A DNA stretch of 64,000 nt from NCBI RefSeq assembly GCF_958295425.1, contig NC_081146.1:21399458-21463457 (forward strand), written 5' to 3'. Made by a program: the position numbers and the translations under genes. The DNA comes from Solea solea. Lineage: Eukaryota; Chordata; Actinopteri; Pleuronectiformes; Soleidae. Position 1 is the stretch's first letter, and every line of letters begins with the position of its first letter. This document shows positions 12,344 to 22,744 of this stretch, piece by piece. Under the pieces are notes generated by a model. It made no database searches and had not been told where the DNA came from. It worked only from the letters and a program-made list of their open reading frames with translations.

Positions 12344-14290
12344 AACACTCTTACAGTCTTATTTGAAAACAAAGTATAGTATCGTCAAAGAAGTCAGTTT
12401 AGTATTTGTCCAAAAAAAGTCATAGTATAGTATGTCTTCCAAAATCAGTCAAAAACGTCATAGTTTAGTATGTCGTCAAAAATGGCATAGTTTAGTATGT
12501 CGTCCAAAATCTGTCAAAAATGTCATAGTTTAGTATGTCGTCCAAAATCAGTCAAAAAAGTCATAGTATAGTATGTCGTCCCAAATCAGTCAAAAAAGTC
12601 ATAGTATAGTATGTCGTCCAAAATCAGTCAAAAAAGTCATAGTATAGTATGTAGTCCAAAGTCAGTCAAAAAAGTCATAGTATATAGTATGACGTCCAAA
12701 ATCAATCAATAAAGTCATTGTATAGTATGTCGTCCAAAATCAGTCAAAAAAGTCATAGTATAGTATGTCGTCAAAAAAGTCATAGTATAGTATGTCGTCA
12801 AAAAAGTCATAGTTTAGTATGTCGTCCAAAATCAGTCAAAAAAGTCATAGTATAGTATGTCGTCCAAAATCAGTCAAAAACGTCATAGTTTAGTATGACG
12901 TCCAAAATCAGTCAAAAACGTCATAGTTTAGTATGACGTCCAAAATCAGTCAAAAAAGTCATAGTTTAGTATGACGTCCAAAATCAGTCACAAACGTCAT
13001 AGTATAGTATGTCGTCCAAAATCTGTCAAAATAGTCATCGTATAGTATGTAGTCCAAAGTCAGTCAAAAAAGTCATAGTATATAGTATGACGTCCAAAAT
13101 CAATCAAAAAAGTCATAGTATAGTATGTCGTCCAAAATCAGTCAAAAAAGTCATAGTATAGTATGTCGTCAAAAAAGTCATAGTATAGTATGTCGTCAAA
13201 AAAGTCATAGTTTAGTATGTCGTCCAAAATCAGTCAAAAAAGTCATAGTATAGTATGTCGTCCAAAATCAGTCAAAAACGTCATAGTATAGTATGTTGTC
13301 CAAAATCAGTCAAAAACGTCATAGTATAGTATGTCGTCCAAAATCAGTCAAAAACGTCATAGTTTAGTATGACGTCCAAAATCAGTCAAAAACGTCATAG
13401 TTTAGTATGACGTCCAAAATCAGTCACAAACGTCATAGTATAGTATGTCGTCCAAAATCAGTCAAAAACGTCATAGATTAGTGTGACGTCCAAAATCAGT
13501 CAAAAACGTCATAGTATAGTATGCCCTCCAAAATCAGTCAAAAAAGTCATAGTATAGTATGTCGTCCAAAATCAGTCAAAAACGTCATAGATTAGTGTGA
13601 CGTCCAAAATCAGTCAAAAACGTCATAGTATAGTATGCCCTCCAAAATCAGTCAAAAAAGTCATTGTATAGTATGTCGTCCAACATCAGTCAAAAAAGTC
13701 ATAGTATAGTATGTCGTCCAAAATCAGTCAAAAACGTCATAGTATAGTATGTCGTCCAAAATCAGTCAAAAAAGTCATAGTATAGTATGTCGTCCAAAAT
13801 CAGTCAAAAACATCATAGTTTAGTATGTCGTCCAAAATCAGTCAAAAAAGTCATAGTATAGTATGTCGTCCAAAATCAGTCAAAAAAGTCATAGTATAGT
13901 ATGTCGTCCAAAATCAGTCAAAAACGTCATAGTATAGTATGTCGTCCAAAATCAGTCAAAAACGTCATAGATTAGTGTGACGTCCAAAATCAGTCAAAAA
14001 CGTCATAGTATAGTATGCCCTCCAAAATCAGTCAAAAAAGTCATAGTATAGTATGTCGTCCAAAATCAGTCAAAAACGTCATAGATTAGTGTGACGTCCA
14101 AAATCAGTCAAAAACGTCATAGTATAGTATGCCCTCCAAAATCAGTCAAAAAAGTCATAGTATAGTATGTCGTCCAAAATCAGTCAAAAAAGTCATAGTA
14201 TAGTATGTCGTCCAAAATCAGTCAGAAACGTAATAGTTTAGTATGTCATCCAAAATATGACATATACGAGATGTGACAGAAGAAAATTTA

Positions 14291-14363
14291 TACCCGCTGG
14301 CGTAATGGATAAGGCACTGGTTTCCTACATCAAGGATTGTGAGTTCAAGACCAAACCTGGACC
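14291..14363 (+). pseudogene. tRNA-Arg-like module, copy 8
   Basis: CCT anticodon. This copy reads AAGGCACTGG where the others read AAGACACTGG, so it alone keeps the GGC expected at the 3' side of the D stem. The 5' side is changed to GGCG. One extra A follows the T-arm. Confidence 0.75.
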
Positions 14364-15872
14364 AACACTCTTACAGTCTTATTTGAAAACAAAGTATAGT
14401 ATCGTCAAAGAAGTCAGTTTAGTATTTGTCCAAAAAAAGTCATAGTATAGTATGTCTTCCAAAATCAGTCAAAAACGTCATAGTTTAGTATGTCGTCAAA
14501 AATGTCATAGTTTAGTATGTCGTCCAAAATCTGTCAAAAATGTCATAGTTTAGTATGTCGTCCAAAATCAGTCAAAAAAGTCATAGTATAGTATGTCGTC
14601 CCAAATCAGTCAAAAAAGTCATAGTATAGTATGTCGTCCAAAATCAGTCAAAAACGTCATAGTATAGTATGTAGTCAAAAAAGTCATAGTATAGTATGTC
14701 GTCAAAAAAGTCATAGTTTAGTATGTCGTCCAAAATCAGTCAAAAAAGTCATAGTATAGTATGTCGTCCAAAATCAGTCAAAAACGTCATAGTTTAGTAT
14801 GACGTCCAAAATCAGTCAAAAACGTCATAGTTTAGTATGTCGTCCAAAATCAGTCAAAAAAGTCATAGTATAGTATGACGTCCAAAATCAGTCAAAAATG
14901 TCATAGTTTAGTATGTCGTCCAAAATCAGTCAAAAAAGTCATAGTATAGTATGTCGTCCAAAATCAGTCAAAAAAGTCATAGTATAGTATGTCGTCCAAA
15001 ATCAGTCAAAAACGTCATAGTTTAGTATGTCGTCCAAAATCAGTCAAAAAAGTCATAGTATAGTATGTCGTCCAAAATCAGTCAAAAACGTCTTAGTATA
15101 TTATGTCGTCCAAAATCAGTCAAAAAAGTCATAGTATACTATGTCGTCCAAAATCAGTCAAAAATGTCATAGTTTAGTATGTCGTCCAAAATCAGTCAAA
15201 AAAGTCATAGTATAGTATGTCGTCCAAAATCAGTCAAAAACGTCATAGTATAGTATGTCGTCCAAAATCAGTCAAAAAAGTCATAGTATAGTATGTCGTC
15301 CAAAATCAGTCAAAAACGTCATAGTATAGTATGTCGTCCAAAATCAGTCAAAAACGTCATAGTTTAGTATGACGTCCAAAATCAGTCAAAAACGTCATAG
15401 TTTAGTATGACGTCCAAAATCAGTCACAAACGTCATAGTATAGTATGTCGTCCAAAATCAGTCAAAAACGTCATAGATTAGTCTGACGTCCAAAATCAGT
15501 CAAAAACGTCATAGTATAGTATGCCCTCCAAAATCAGTCAAAAACGTCATAGATTAGTGTGACGTCCAAAATCAGTCAAAAACGTCATAGTATAGTATGC
15601 CCTCCAAAATCAGTCAAAAAAGTCATAGTATAGTATGTCGTCCAACATCAGTCAAAAAAGTCATAGTATAGTATGTCGTCCAAAATCAGTCAAAAACGTC
15701 ATAGTATAGTATGTCGTCCAAAATCAGTCAAAAAAGTCATAGTATAGTATGTCGTCCAAAATCAGTCAAAAACGTCAAAGTTTAGTATGACGTCCAAAAT
15801 CAGTCAAAAACGTCATAGTTTAGTATGTCATCCAAAATGTGAGAGATACGAGATGTGACAGAAGAACACTTC

Positions 15873-15944
15873 TCCCCGCTGGCCTAATGGATAAGACACT
15901 GGTTTTCTAGATCAAGGATTGTGAGTTCAAGACCAACCTGAACC
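15873..15944 (+). pseudogene. tRNA-Arg-like module, copy 9
   Basis: The anticodon loop reads TTTCTAG, placing TCT (also an arginine anticodon) at the anticodon positions. The acceptor side reads TCCCCGC instead of TACCCGC. The upstream flank reads GTGAGAGATACGAG, slightly changed from the other copies. Confidence 0.72.
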
Positions 15945-17078
15945 AACACTCTTACAGTCTTATTTGAAAACAGAGTATAGTATCGTCAAAAAAGTCATAG
16001 TTTAGTATTTCGTCCAAAAAAGTCATAGTATAGTATGTCGTCCAAAATCAGTCAAAAATGTCATAGTTTAGTATGTCGTCCAAAATCAGTCAAAAAAGTC
16101 ATAGTATAGTATGTCGTTCAAACTCAGTCAAAAACGTCATAGTTTAGTTTGTCGTCCAAAATCAGTCAAAAAGGTCATAGTATAGTATGTGGTCCAAAAT
16201 CTGTCAAAAAAGTCATAGTTTAGTATGTCGTCCAAAATCAGTCAAAAACGTCATAGTTTAGTATGTGGTCCAAAATCTGTCAAAAAAGTCATAGTATAGT
16301 ATGTCGTCCAAAATCAGTCAAAAAAGTCATAGTATAGTATGTTGTCCAAAATCTGTCAAAAAGTCATCGTATAGTATGTAGTCCAAAATCAGTCAAAAAA
16401 GTCATAGTATATAGTATGACGTCCAAAATCAGTCAAAAAAGTCATAGTATAGTATGTCGTCCAAAATCAGTCAAAAAAGTCATAGTATAGTATGTCGTCA
16501 AAAAAGTCATAGTATAGTATGTTGTCAAAAAAGTCATAGTTTAGTATGTGGTCCAAAATCTGTCAAAAAAGTCATAGTATAGTATGTCGTCCAAAATCAG
16601 TCAAAAAAGTCATAGTATAGTATGTGGTCCAAAATCTGTCAAAAAAGTCATCGTATAGTATGTAGTCCAAAATCAGTCAAAAAAGTCATAGTATATAGTA
16701 TGACGTCCAAAATCAGTCAAAAAAGTCATATTATATAGTATGACGTCCAAAATCAGTCAAAAAAGTCATAGTATAGTATGTCGTTCAAAGTCAGTCAAAA
16801 ACGTCATAGTTTAGTTTGTCGTCCAAAATCAGTCAAAAAGGTCATAGTATGTATGTTGTCCAAAATGTGACAAAAAAGTCACAGTATAGTATTGTTACGA
16901 CATCCTTTTAACCACACATAACAAGTATGTCTTGACAAAAAATGTCATCGTATGTCGTCCAAAAAGTCATATCATGTTGAATTATTACAGCCAGGGATAT
17001 GTCAATGATGAAAGCAACATATATTTTTACTTTACCCCACAGAGTCGGAGCAAAGTTTTGCTTTTAGTGGCTCTGTGT

Positions 17079-17151
17079 GTCCGCACTTGACAGTTTGAAC
17101 ACACAACCTTCTGATCTGGAGTAAGACGTGCTACCTTCGCGCCACAGAGTC
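17079..17151 (-). pseudogene. tRNA-Trp(CCA)-like pseudogene
   Basis: The minus strand shows GACTCTGTGGCGCGAAGG and then GTAGCACGTCTTACTCCAGA, followed by TCAGAAGGTTGTGTGTTCAA. This follows vertebrate tRNA-Trp closely through the D-arm, the CTCCAGA anticodon loop (CCA) and the start of the T-arm. The anticodon stem has one mismatch. The 3' T-stem (ACTGTCAAG) and acceptor no longer pair. It is either a tRNA pseudogene or the head of a tRNA-Trp-derived SINE; a second GACTCTGTGG lies further along the minus strand near 17035-17044. Confidence 0.75.
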
Positions 17152-17259
17152 TGTTACACATAGGCCGACAGAGGCTTTTGCATTGTGAATTGTGAAGTCT
17201 GCCGTGTCTGATTGCCTTGTTCCTCATGTTTGTTGATGCAGTGACATTGTAAGTCACGT

Positions 17260-18905
17260 GAGAAGAAGACTAATTTTTCCGTTGGTCTAGTATTAAAATG
17301 TTTTAGTTTAGTTTAGTTCCATAAATAGGCAGAATTTTGAGCATTAAACTTCATACTTCTGTCTCAGTATCTTCAATGCTGCACCCATGTTGACTCTTTT
17401 TTTTTACATTTACCGTCTGACACTCGTTCTGCTTTTTTTTAGGTTGCTTTGCAGCATACACAGTGGTTATTATATCAACTTTTTTTACAATGAAGGAATA
17501 TACAGTATAATGGCAACTGCTCAGTAATGTCTAAACTGCCCTCTCGACACAGAAGGTACACAGTTTATTTCCTTTTCTTATAAATCACATGATTAACATC
17601 ATGCTGAAAGCTCATGATGGAATTATTGAGCAATATTGACAAAAATGTGTTGCCTCACTCCTTTCTAACAGTGTGTATGATTCAGAATTCTCTGTAGCGA
17701 CTTTCCAGACTGATGTAACCCTTCATCCTGCATCAGCCTGAGATGAGTCAGCCCCCTTCTTAAAGTTTTGTCTGTCAGATATCATTCTTGGCTGGGAAGG
17801 AAGCAGCCGTTGGATGAAGGGATATGGATTGTGTGGGTATTAACGCTGTGCGTGAGGCCCGAAGAGGAGACTGTGCCAGTGAGTGTGGCTGGCAGCTTCA
17901 TCACAGGCTTGGGAAGTGAACAATTTGCAGTATGAATGTTGTGATTTACACAGAACAGCTGTCAAAAGAAGGAGGGGGGGGGGGGTTGGTCAAATCAAAG
18001 CATAAACAGCAGCCAGTGGCTCGCAGCAAACAAAGACCTATTTATTTTGTTGTCGAGAGGGATGTGCTTTTTTCTTGCCAGGGGAGAGAAACAGAGGAGA
18101 GAATTAAGAAGAGAGAGACTTCAGACAGAGAGCAAAGATGTGGAATTCAGTACCAGCACCAGCATTTACTGACGGGGTTTCAGTAATATACAGTAAGCAC
18201 CTCTCACAGGAGTGCCATAGAATTTCTTGTTCTTTCCAAAACTTAATCAAATATTAGGCAATCATTATTTTTGGTGGGGAGAAACTCTGCTGCAGCCCAG
18301 AGTGAAAGCAAGAGAAAACAGAAGCAGGCTTCTTCACACCAGACGCAGCATGGAAAAGGAGTTTTTGCAATTTCTTTTGATAGCTTTTTTCCGTGCTTCA
18401 TTTTCACTTTTTCAGTCAAAATATTTAATTCCTCCTCTCCCTGCGTCTGAACACTGTGTTCGTTTCCATTCACAGTCGGTTACTTTGTGCGAGCACACAG
18501 ATATGTGCTGCATATAAAAAAGTCTACTTAGGAGTTTTCACAATGGAGATTAAGCTCCTTCAGTCACTCCAGGACACTGAAGAGGAGCGGTGTTTAAATA
18601 AGTCCAAATCATGTTGTTGCTGCTCAGGCCAAGACACACCGAGAGGACTTCAGAGAACAAACGGTGATGAGAGACGACTGCTGCACCAGCTCACGTTGCT
18701 TCTGTGTCGGCCAAATAAAAGGGGGAAGTTGAAAGGCACATTCAAAAAGGAGATGTTCTGGTTGTTTTGGACTTATGGGTCTCTTCACTTTTGTTTGAAT
18801 TATCCTGTCCACTGGCCCGCTTATATTTTCTGTGCATTACTATCTATTTCACTCTAAATGGGAACACAATTTAAAAAAGACCTGGGTGGAATGTGCATGT
18901 GTACG
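17260..18905. other. Unique DNA, no gene seen
   Basis: Contains T-runs (17397-17405, 17433-17440), a G-run near 17973-17984 and a GA-rich patch at 18075-18135. The block 17690-17900 is less AT-rich and looks unique. Overlapping open frames at 18.2-18.9 kb are short, run on both strands and show no recognisable domain. Confidence 0.55.
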
Positions 18906-19126
18906 TGGCTTTACTCCAGATTCAAAATCATGCAGATCTGGGGCAAATTGGACACTCAAAATTGACCGTAGGTGTGCGTGTGAGAGTGGATTGTTGTTTT
19001 TTCTGGAATCTGTCCAGGGTGTACCCCACCTTTTGCTCTATGTCAGCTGGGATTTGATACCAGTGCCCCCCGCGACCCTCATGTGGAGGATAAAGCAGTA
19101 GAAGATGAGTCATGAGTGAGTGAATT
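18906..19126 (+). mobile_element. SINE remnant, 5' truncated
   Basis: This is the 3' two thirds of the SINE family seen at 8443-8826, in sense orientation: AAATTGGACACTC, AAAATTGACCGTAGGTGTG, TCTGTCCAGGGTGTACCCC, CCCCCCGCGACCCTCATG and GAGGATAAAGCAGTAGAAGA. It ends in GAGTCATGAGTGAGTGAA. The tRNA head is lost. Confidence 0.88.
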
Positions 19127-19139
19127 TAGAAAATTGAAA

Positions 19140-19330
19140 TGATATGCTATCGAAGAAGAACCAAATCTAGTGATTGAGACGATCAACTTCTCTGTAAAAT
19201 GTTTTCCGATGTTGCAAACCTAGTGAGAAGCAGGCAAATTCCCATAGACTTCCTCATTTTGCAGCCATTGACGTCGCCTCCTTGTGGCTATTCATTATAT
19301 ATTATATACTTCCACATTGGCATCCTTGAG
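19140..19330 (+). repeat. Interspersed fish repeat, larger copy
   Basis: Recognised by AAATCTAGTGATTGAGACGA, CCCATAGACTTCCTCATTTT and GACGTCGCCTCCTTGTGGC, a motif order common in teleost genomes. It abuts the tail of the preceding SINE. The class is uncertain, and the partial relative is at 2505-2590. Confidence 0.55.
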
Positions 19331-19558
19331 AGAACATTAGAGACATGATTAAAAAATGTCTGCCATTTCCTAGTTGTGGATTTCAAACACTAACCTTTTG
19401 TAACTTAGTTCTGAGCGGAAAGAGGCAGTGGGCAGGGGAAGTTAAAGATGAGAACTGAGATTGGTTTTAAAGTGGAAAGGAAGGAGGAGTTCAAGAGTTT
19501 ACAGGTTTACCACACTTTCTGCCTGCTGTTTTTTTGCTCTTGTGCTATATGAGCATCC

Positions 19559-19596
<38 letters not shown>

Positions 19597-20600
19597 TAAA
19601 GTTATCATGAATATCTGAGTGTTGTGTTTGTTTGGAGCTCAGGTCACCCCCGAGGCTCTGCTTTCTCACAATGACAGGAAGCTCATTCATCCATCTCCTC
19701 CTGAAACCTGAGAGCCGAAGAGCCGGTGGCACAATACCTTCATCCAAATCTCTGCACTCGCTCAACCGGCCAGATCATTTATGAAGAGGGCGGAAGTTAG
19801 AATCAATCCATGCCAGCACAATTTCCTCTCATTACGCTATTGTTAAACGGGGGCCTGTTCATTTGATATGTCTCTGTCCCGCGGGTCTGGGGATTTTTCC
19901 GAGCCGTGGTTGACTGTGGCATTCATAAGTGGCACACCTCAAAAATGACTTTTTAATTTACTTCCTTTGGAAACATCCACTTAGTAAGCAGATATAATGA
20001 TTTTCAGTGTTCTGGTCAGACATGGGTTTCTTCTTTTTCAGTAAACTATTTTAAAATATCCATGAACCAATTGGTACTTGTTCATATCTGTTGCAGGTAA
20101 CTCTTCCTCTAGCGCCACCATCAGTTAGTGTTTCCCTACAGCAGCGCAGCATCTCTGACCAATCATCTCAGCTTTGTGTTTGTGCCTGAAGAAAATCACA
20201 ATATTTACTTTATCTGATAAACTGAAAGTCTGTTTACGACAGTTTCACGTCCATCTAGCTTTTCCAAGAATACGATATCGCAAAAACATCAATGGGGGGA
20301 AAAACTTACAGTTTTTTTCAGGCTCTCTTAGACTCAGGGATGAATTAATTTAATTTTGGTTAAAGGAGCGGTGGGAGACTATTTACTGGAGCATTTTTTA
20401 CTGTATTGCTTAAAATCCTCTTCACACAACCCCCCCTGCTAAACCAACAAGAGAGTCTCAGTAACGTTATGGCAGAAAAGCTGCCAACAACAGGTGTTGG
20501 TTGCAAATGAAAGAGGATTTTTGGGCAAAGTTACAGCCAAGAAAATGTCTGAAGAAAAGGGCTTGGACCTTTGAATTGAAAATGTAGCCCTGCTCTAACT
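19331..20600. other. Unique DNA with one microsatellite
   Basis: No gene seen. A (TG)n tract sits at 19565-19592. The rest is unique-looking, with short broken frames. Confidence 0.55.
19565..19592. repeat. (TG)n microsatellite
   Basis: An uninterrupted dinucleotide run of about 14 units. Confidence 0.95.
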
Positions 20601-20607
20601 GTTTTTC

Positions 20608-20698
20608 CAGGATCTCCAACCCTACCTTTAATGGTCAAGAGGATCTGCTGTGGTGACCCCTAAAGGGAGAAACCCAAGAAGAAGAAGAAGAAGAAGTC
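20608..20698 (+). mobile_element. Short retroelement 3' end with (AAG)n tail
   Basis: GGATCTGCTGTGGTGACCCC then TAAAGGGAGAAACCC and an (AAG)n tract. This ending is a familiar 3' terminus of a fish retroelement. Only the end is present, so the clade cannot be given. Confidence 0.55.
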
Positions 20699-21260
20699 AA
20701 TGGTCAAGGTCATTTTTACTTTTACCTTTTTAATTGGTAAACATGCTATCTTAAGAAAGCAGCAGAGAATTAATGAATGACTTTCATTATCTACACCACT
20801 CAACACCAAATAATAATAAATCATCATTACCACAAACAAACATTTTGATAATCCAAGTTGGGTTTTTGATGCAGCTATAAATATCTATCCATAACCTAAT
20901 TGTTTCTGTTTTAAACATTAAATGGTTCGCAGACATCGACTGCAGCGGCTCCCCGCTCTGCCCACATGCTGACGCTGGGATTTTAATGATTTAGACTCTA
21001 CTTGAACCAGTCATGACCACCACTGTAAAGCAATTTCTCATAGTCCTATTTTAATTAAGTGAGGAGCCGGGTCACGGTAAACCTGTTTGAACTCTAAACC
21101 ATGCTGGCTGGATTTGGGTTTAACAGCTTCCTGGTTTCAATTATGTTCCCAATTAAGTCACAGCAGCCTGACGGAGCAGAGGCCAACATTTTCCAACCCC
21201 GGTTGTTGTTGTGTGAAATCAGCAAAATTCAATTTAGATAACGTACTCAGTGTTGGTCAA
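20699..21260. other. Unique DNA, no gene seen
   Basis: AT-rich with short frames only. No repeat or RNA gene recognised. Confidence 0.5.
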
Positions 21261-21261
21261 C

Positions 21262-21540
21262 TGTGTGTGTGTGTGGGTGTGTGTGTTTTCCAGGTATTAC
21301 TCATGCTGTGGGGACCTAAATCTGTTTACACAGGCACATTATAGGGACTCATTAAAAATCAAAGTCCCCATAATGTAAATTATTACATTTTAAAGTGAAG
21401 ACATGTTGTATGGTTAGGATTAGGTTAAGGTTAGGATTAGGTTCAGGGTAAAGTCCCCATGAAATGAATAAAAGCCAATAAAGGACTATCTTATTGTAAT
21501 GTCCTCTAAAGTCATGGGAACCAGACTGTGTGTGTGTGTA
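21262..21540 (+). repeat. GT-flanked interspersed repeat
   Basis: Bounded by GT tracts at both ends. Inside are GTGGGGACCTAAATC, AAAGTCCCCATAATG, several GGTTAGGATTAGG motifs and GTCCTCTAAAGTCATGGGAA. This GT-bounded repeat with TTAGG-like internal motifs is common in teleosts. Related copies lie at 29573-29831, 35280-35972 and 52690-52890. Confidence 0.6.
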
Positions 21541-21615
21541 TATATATATAAATGTACATACATATATGTATATATATATATATATATATATGTACATACA
21601 CATATATATGTACAT

Positions 21616-21690
<75 letters not shown>

Positions 21691-21713
21691 CATATATATA
21701 TACATACATACAG
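21527..21713. repeat. Compound (TG)/(TA)/(TACA) microsatellite
   Basis: About 190 bases of mixed TG, TATA and GTACATACATA repeats, with long pure (TA)n runs near 21568-21590 and 21628-21661. Every frame reads as Tyr-Ile repeats. (TA)n of this length can form cruciforms and is often variable. Confidence 0.95.
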
Positions 21714-21759
21714 GCTAAAGCTAGATAGGGACAGGCTGTGGCATTCGAATGCTTAGTCA

Positions 21760-22189
21760 TAAATTATCATTTTATACACTAATCAATACTTATATTATGT
21801 GTTATTATAAATTGTGGTAAATTAAAGCCCTACATTGATGTTATGTTATGTATGTGTGTACTGTGATGTATAAACACATAATAAAATAAAAACATAGTGG
21901 TGCAATGTAACACCATTTAATAAGGTATAAATTAAAGTTTACAATGGAAACAGTTTGGGTAGTAATTACTTATTTGGAAATAAAATGACATGCATGCATT
22001 TTGATTTTTGTCCACATCATATTAGATTTGTACCTTTTGTACAGTTATTGTTTACTGTTGAACGGGAACTACTGTTAATTGGAAGTTACTTTGACATAGT
22101 GAGCAAAGTTCTACAGTCTTATGAGAACTTTCATATGTTGTTGTTGTTTTAAATCCCATTGTGTGTTTTCCCCTGTTTTCACACTTCAC
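21760..22189. other. Unique AT-rich DNA, no gene seen
   Basis: No recognisable repeat, exon or RNA gene. Confidence 0.5.
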
Positions 22190-22268
22190 ATGGGTCCTTG
22201 AAAATTTGTGAATTTAAAAAAATACTGTATTTCAAGGCCCATACAAGTTTTTGAAAATTACCCTAAAT

Positions 22269-22744
22269 CAGGGGTCTCAAAGTGGCGGCCCGGGGGCCAC
22301 ATGTGGCCCTCCAATCGATTTCATGTGGCCCTCCAAACAATATCAAGTTGTAATGAGTCATTTCTATATGTTTTTATTTTTAAATGAATAGATTAATTTT
22401 GCATCATAAATATGTTTTTTTTATTGTTGCCTTTTAAAACAACCACTTATATTTTGAAATTATCCAATTCAATCCAACTTTATTTGTAAAGCACTTTAAA
22501 ACAAACACAGTGGACCAAAGTGCTGTACAGAATAATGGATAAAAGACAGAAAAGCTCCCACGAGGCAATAGTGTACAAATAAAAAAAGGAATTAATACGG
22601 CATATTGATGATATGAGCTCATAACGTCCACCACAACTGTTGCTTTTCCCAAAAAAGCTGGGCTTTTTTTTTTACTTGACTGGCCCCCGACTGACCAGAC
22701 GAGACCATCAGTGGCCCACAGGTCATTTGAGTTTGTGACCCCTG
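22269..22744 (+). mobile_element. Non-autonomous hAT-type element with exact 8-bp duplication
   Basis: The ends are inverted repeats: CAGGGGTCTCAAAGT on the left and, on the right, the complement of CAGGGGTCACAAACT. The exact 8-bp CCCTAAAT flanks both sides (22261-22268 and 22745-22752), as expected for hAT insertion. The ends also contain CGGCCCGGGGGCCACATG and TGGCCCTCCAA. No transposase frame is present. A second repeat is nested inside at about 22464-22560. Confidence 0.88.
22464..22560 (-). mobile_element. Retroelement 3' end nested in the hAT-type element
   Basis: The + strand reads TTCAATCCAACTTTATTTGT, AAAGCACTTTAAAAC and CCAAAGTGCTGTACAG. The minus strand carries AAAGTGCTTTACAAATAAAG, closely matching the + strand at 26841-26888. 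This is a common 3' end of fish retroelements. Its boundaries are not clear. Confidence 0.65.

Larger units (their letters stand above)
2757..16975. repeat. 38-bp satellite array, about 14.2 kb
   Basis: A tandem array runs head to tail with a 38-bp period; for example the GTCATAG motif falls at 3863, 3901 and 3939. Each unit contains TAGTATGTCGTCC followed by AAAATCAGTC and a run of five or six A. Common variants are TAGTTTAG for TAGTATAG, GACGTCC for GTCGTCC, and AAAAAC for AAAAAA before GTCATAG. Shortened units of about 27 bp lack an 11-bp CAAAATCAGTC segment. Units with an extra TA (AGTATATAGTATGACG) recur near 9290, 10265, 10890, 11706, 12680, 13080, 16408 and 16690. Both edges are degenerate: units near 2757-2830 and 16850-16975 differ most from the consensus. 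The unit contains TAG stops and is not a multiple of three, so it is not coding. The array is interrupted by nine tRNA-like modules and one SINE. A centromeric or heterochromatic role is possible but not shown. Confidence 0.98.

Noticed and set aside
2964..15944. Functional tRNA-Arg genes
   Set aside because: Acceptor and T stems do not pair, box B is changed at two positions or more, and the anticodon varies between copies.
2757..16975. CRISPR-like direct repeats
   Set aside because: Repeats are contiguous with no unique spacers, and the genome is a vertebrate's.
18227..18857. Overlapping open frames suggesting an exon
   Set aside because: Frames occur on both strands at similar length, with no recognisable motif and no convincing splice signals.
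21352..21760. Tyr-Ile-rich open frames
   Set aside because: Translation of a TA/TACA microsatellite in several frames on both strands.
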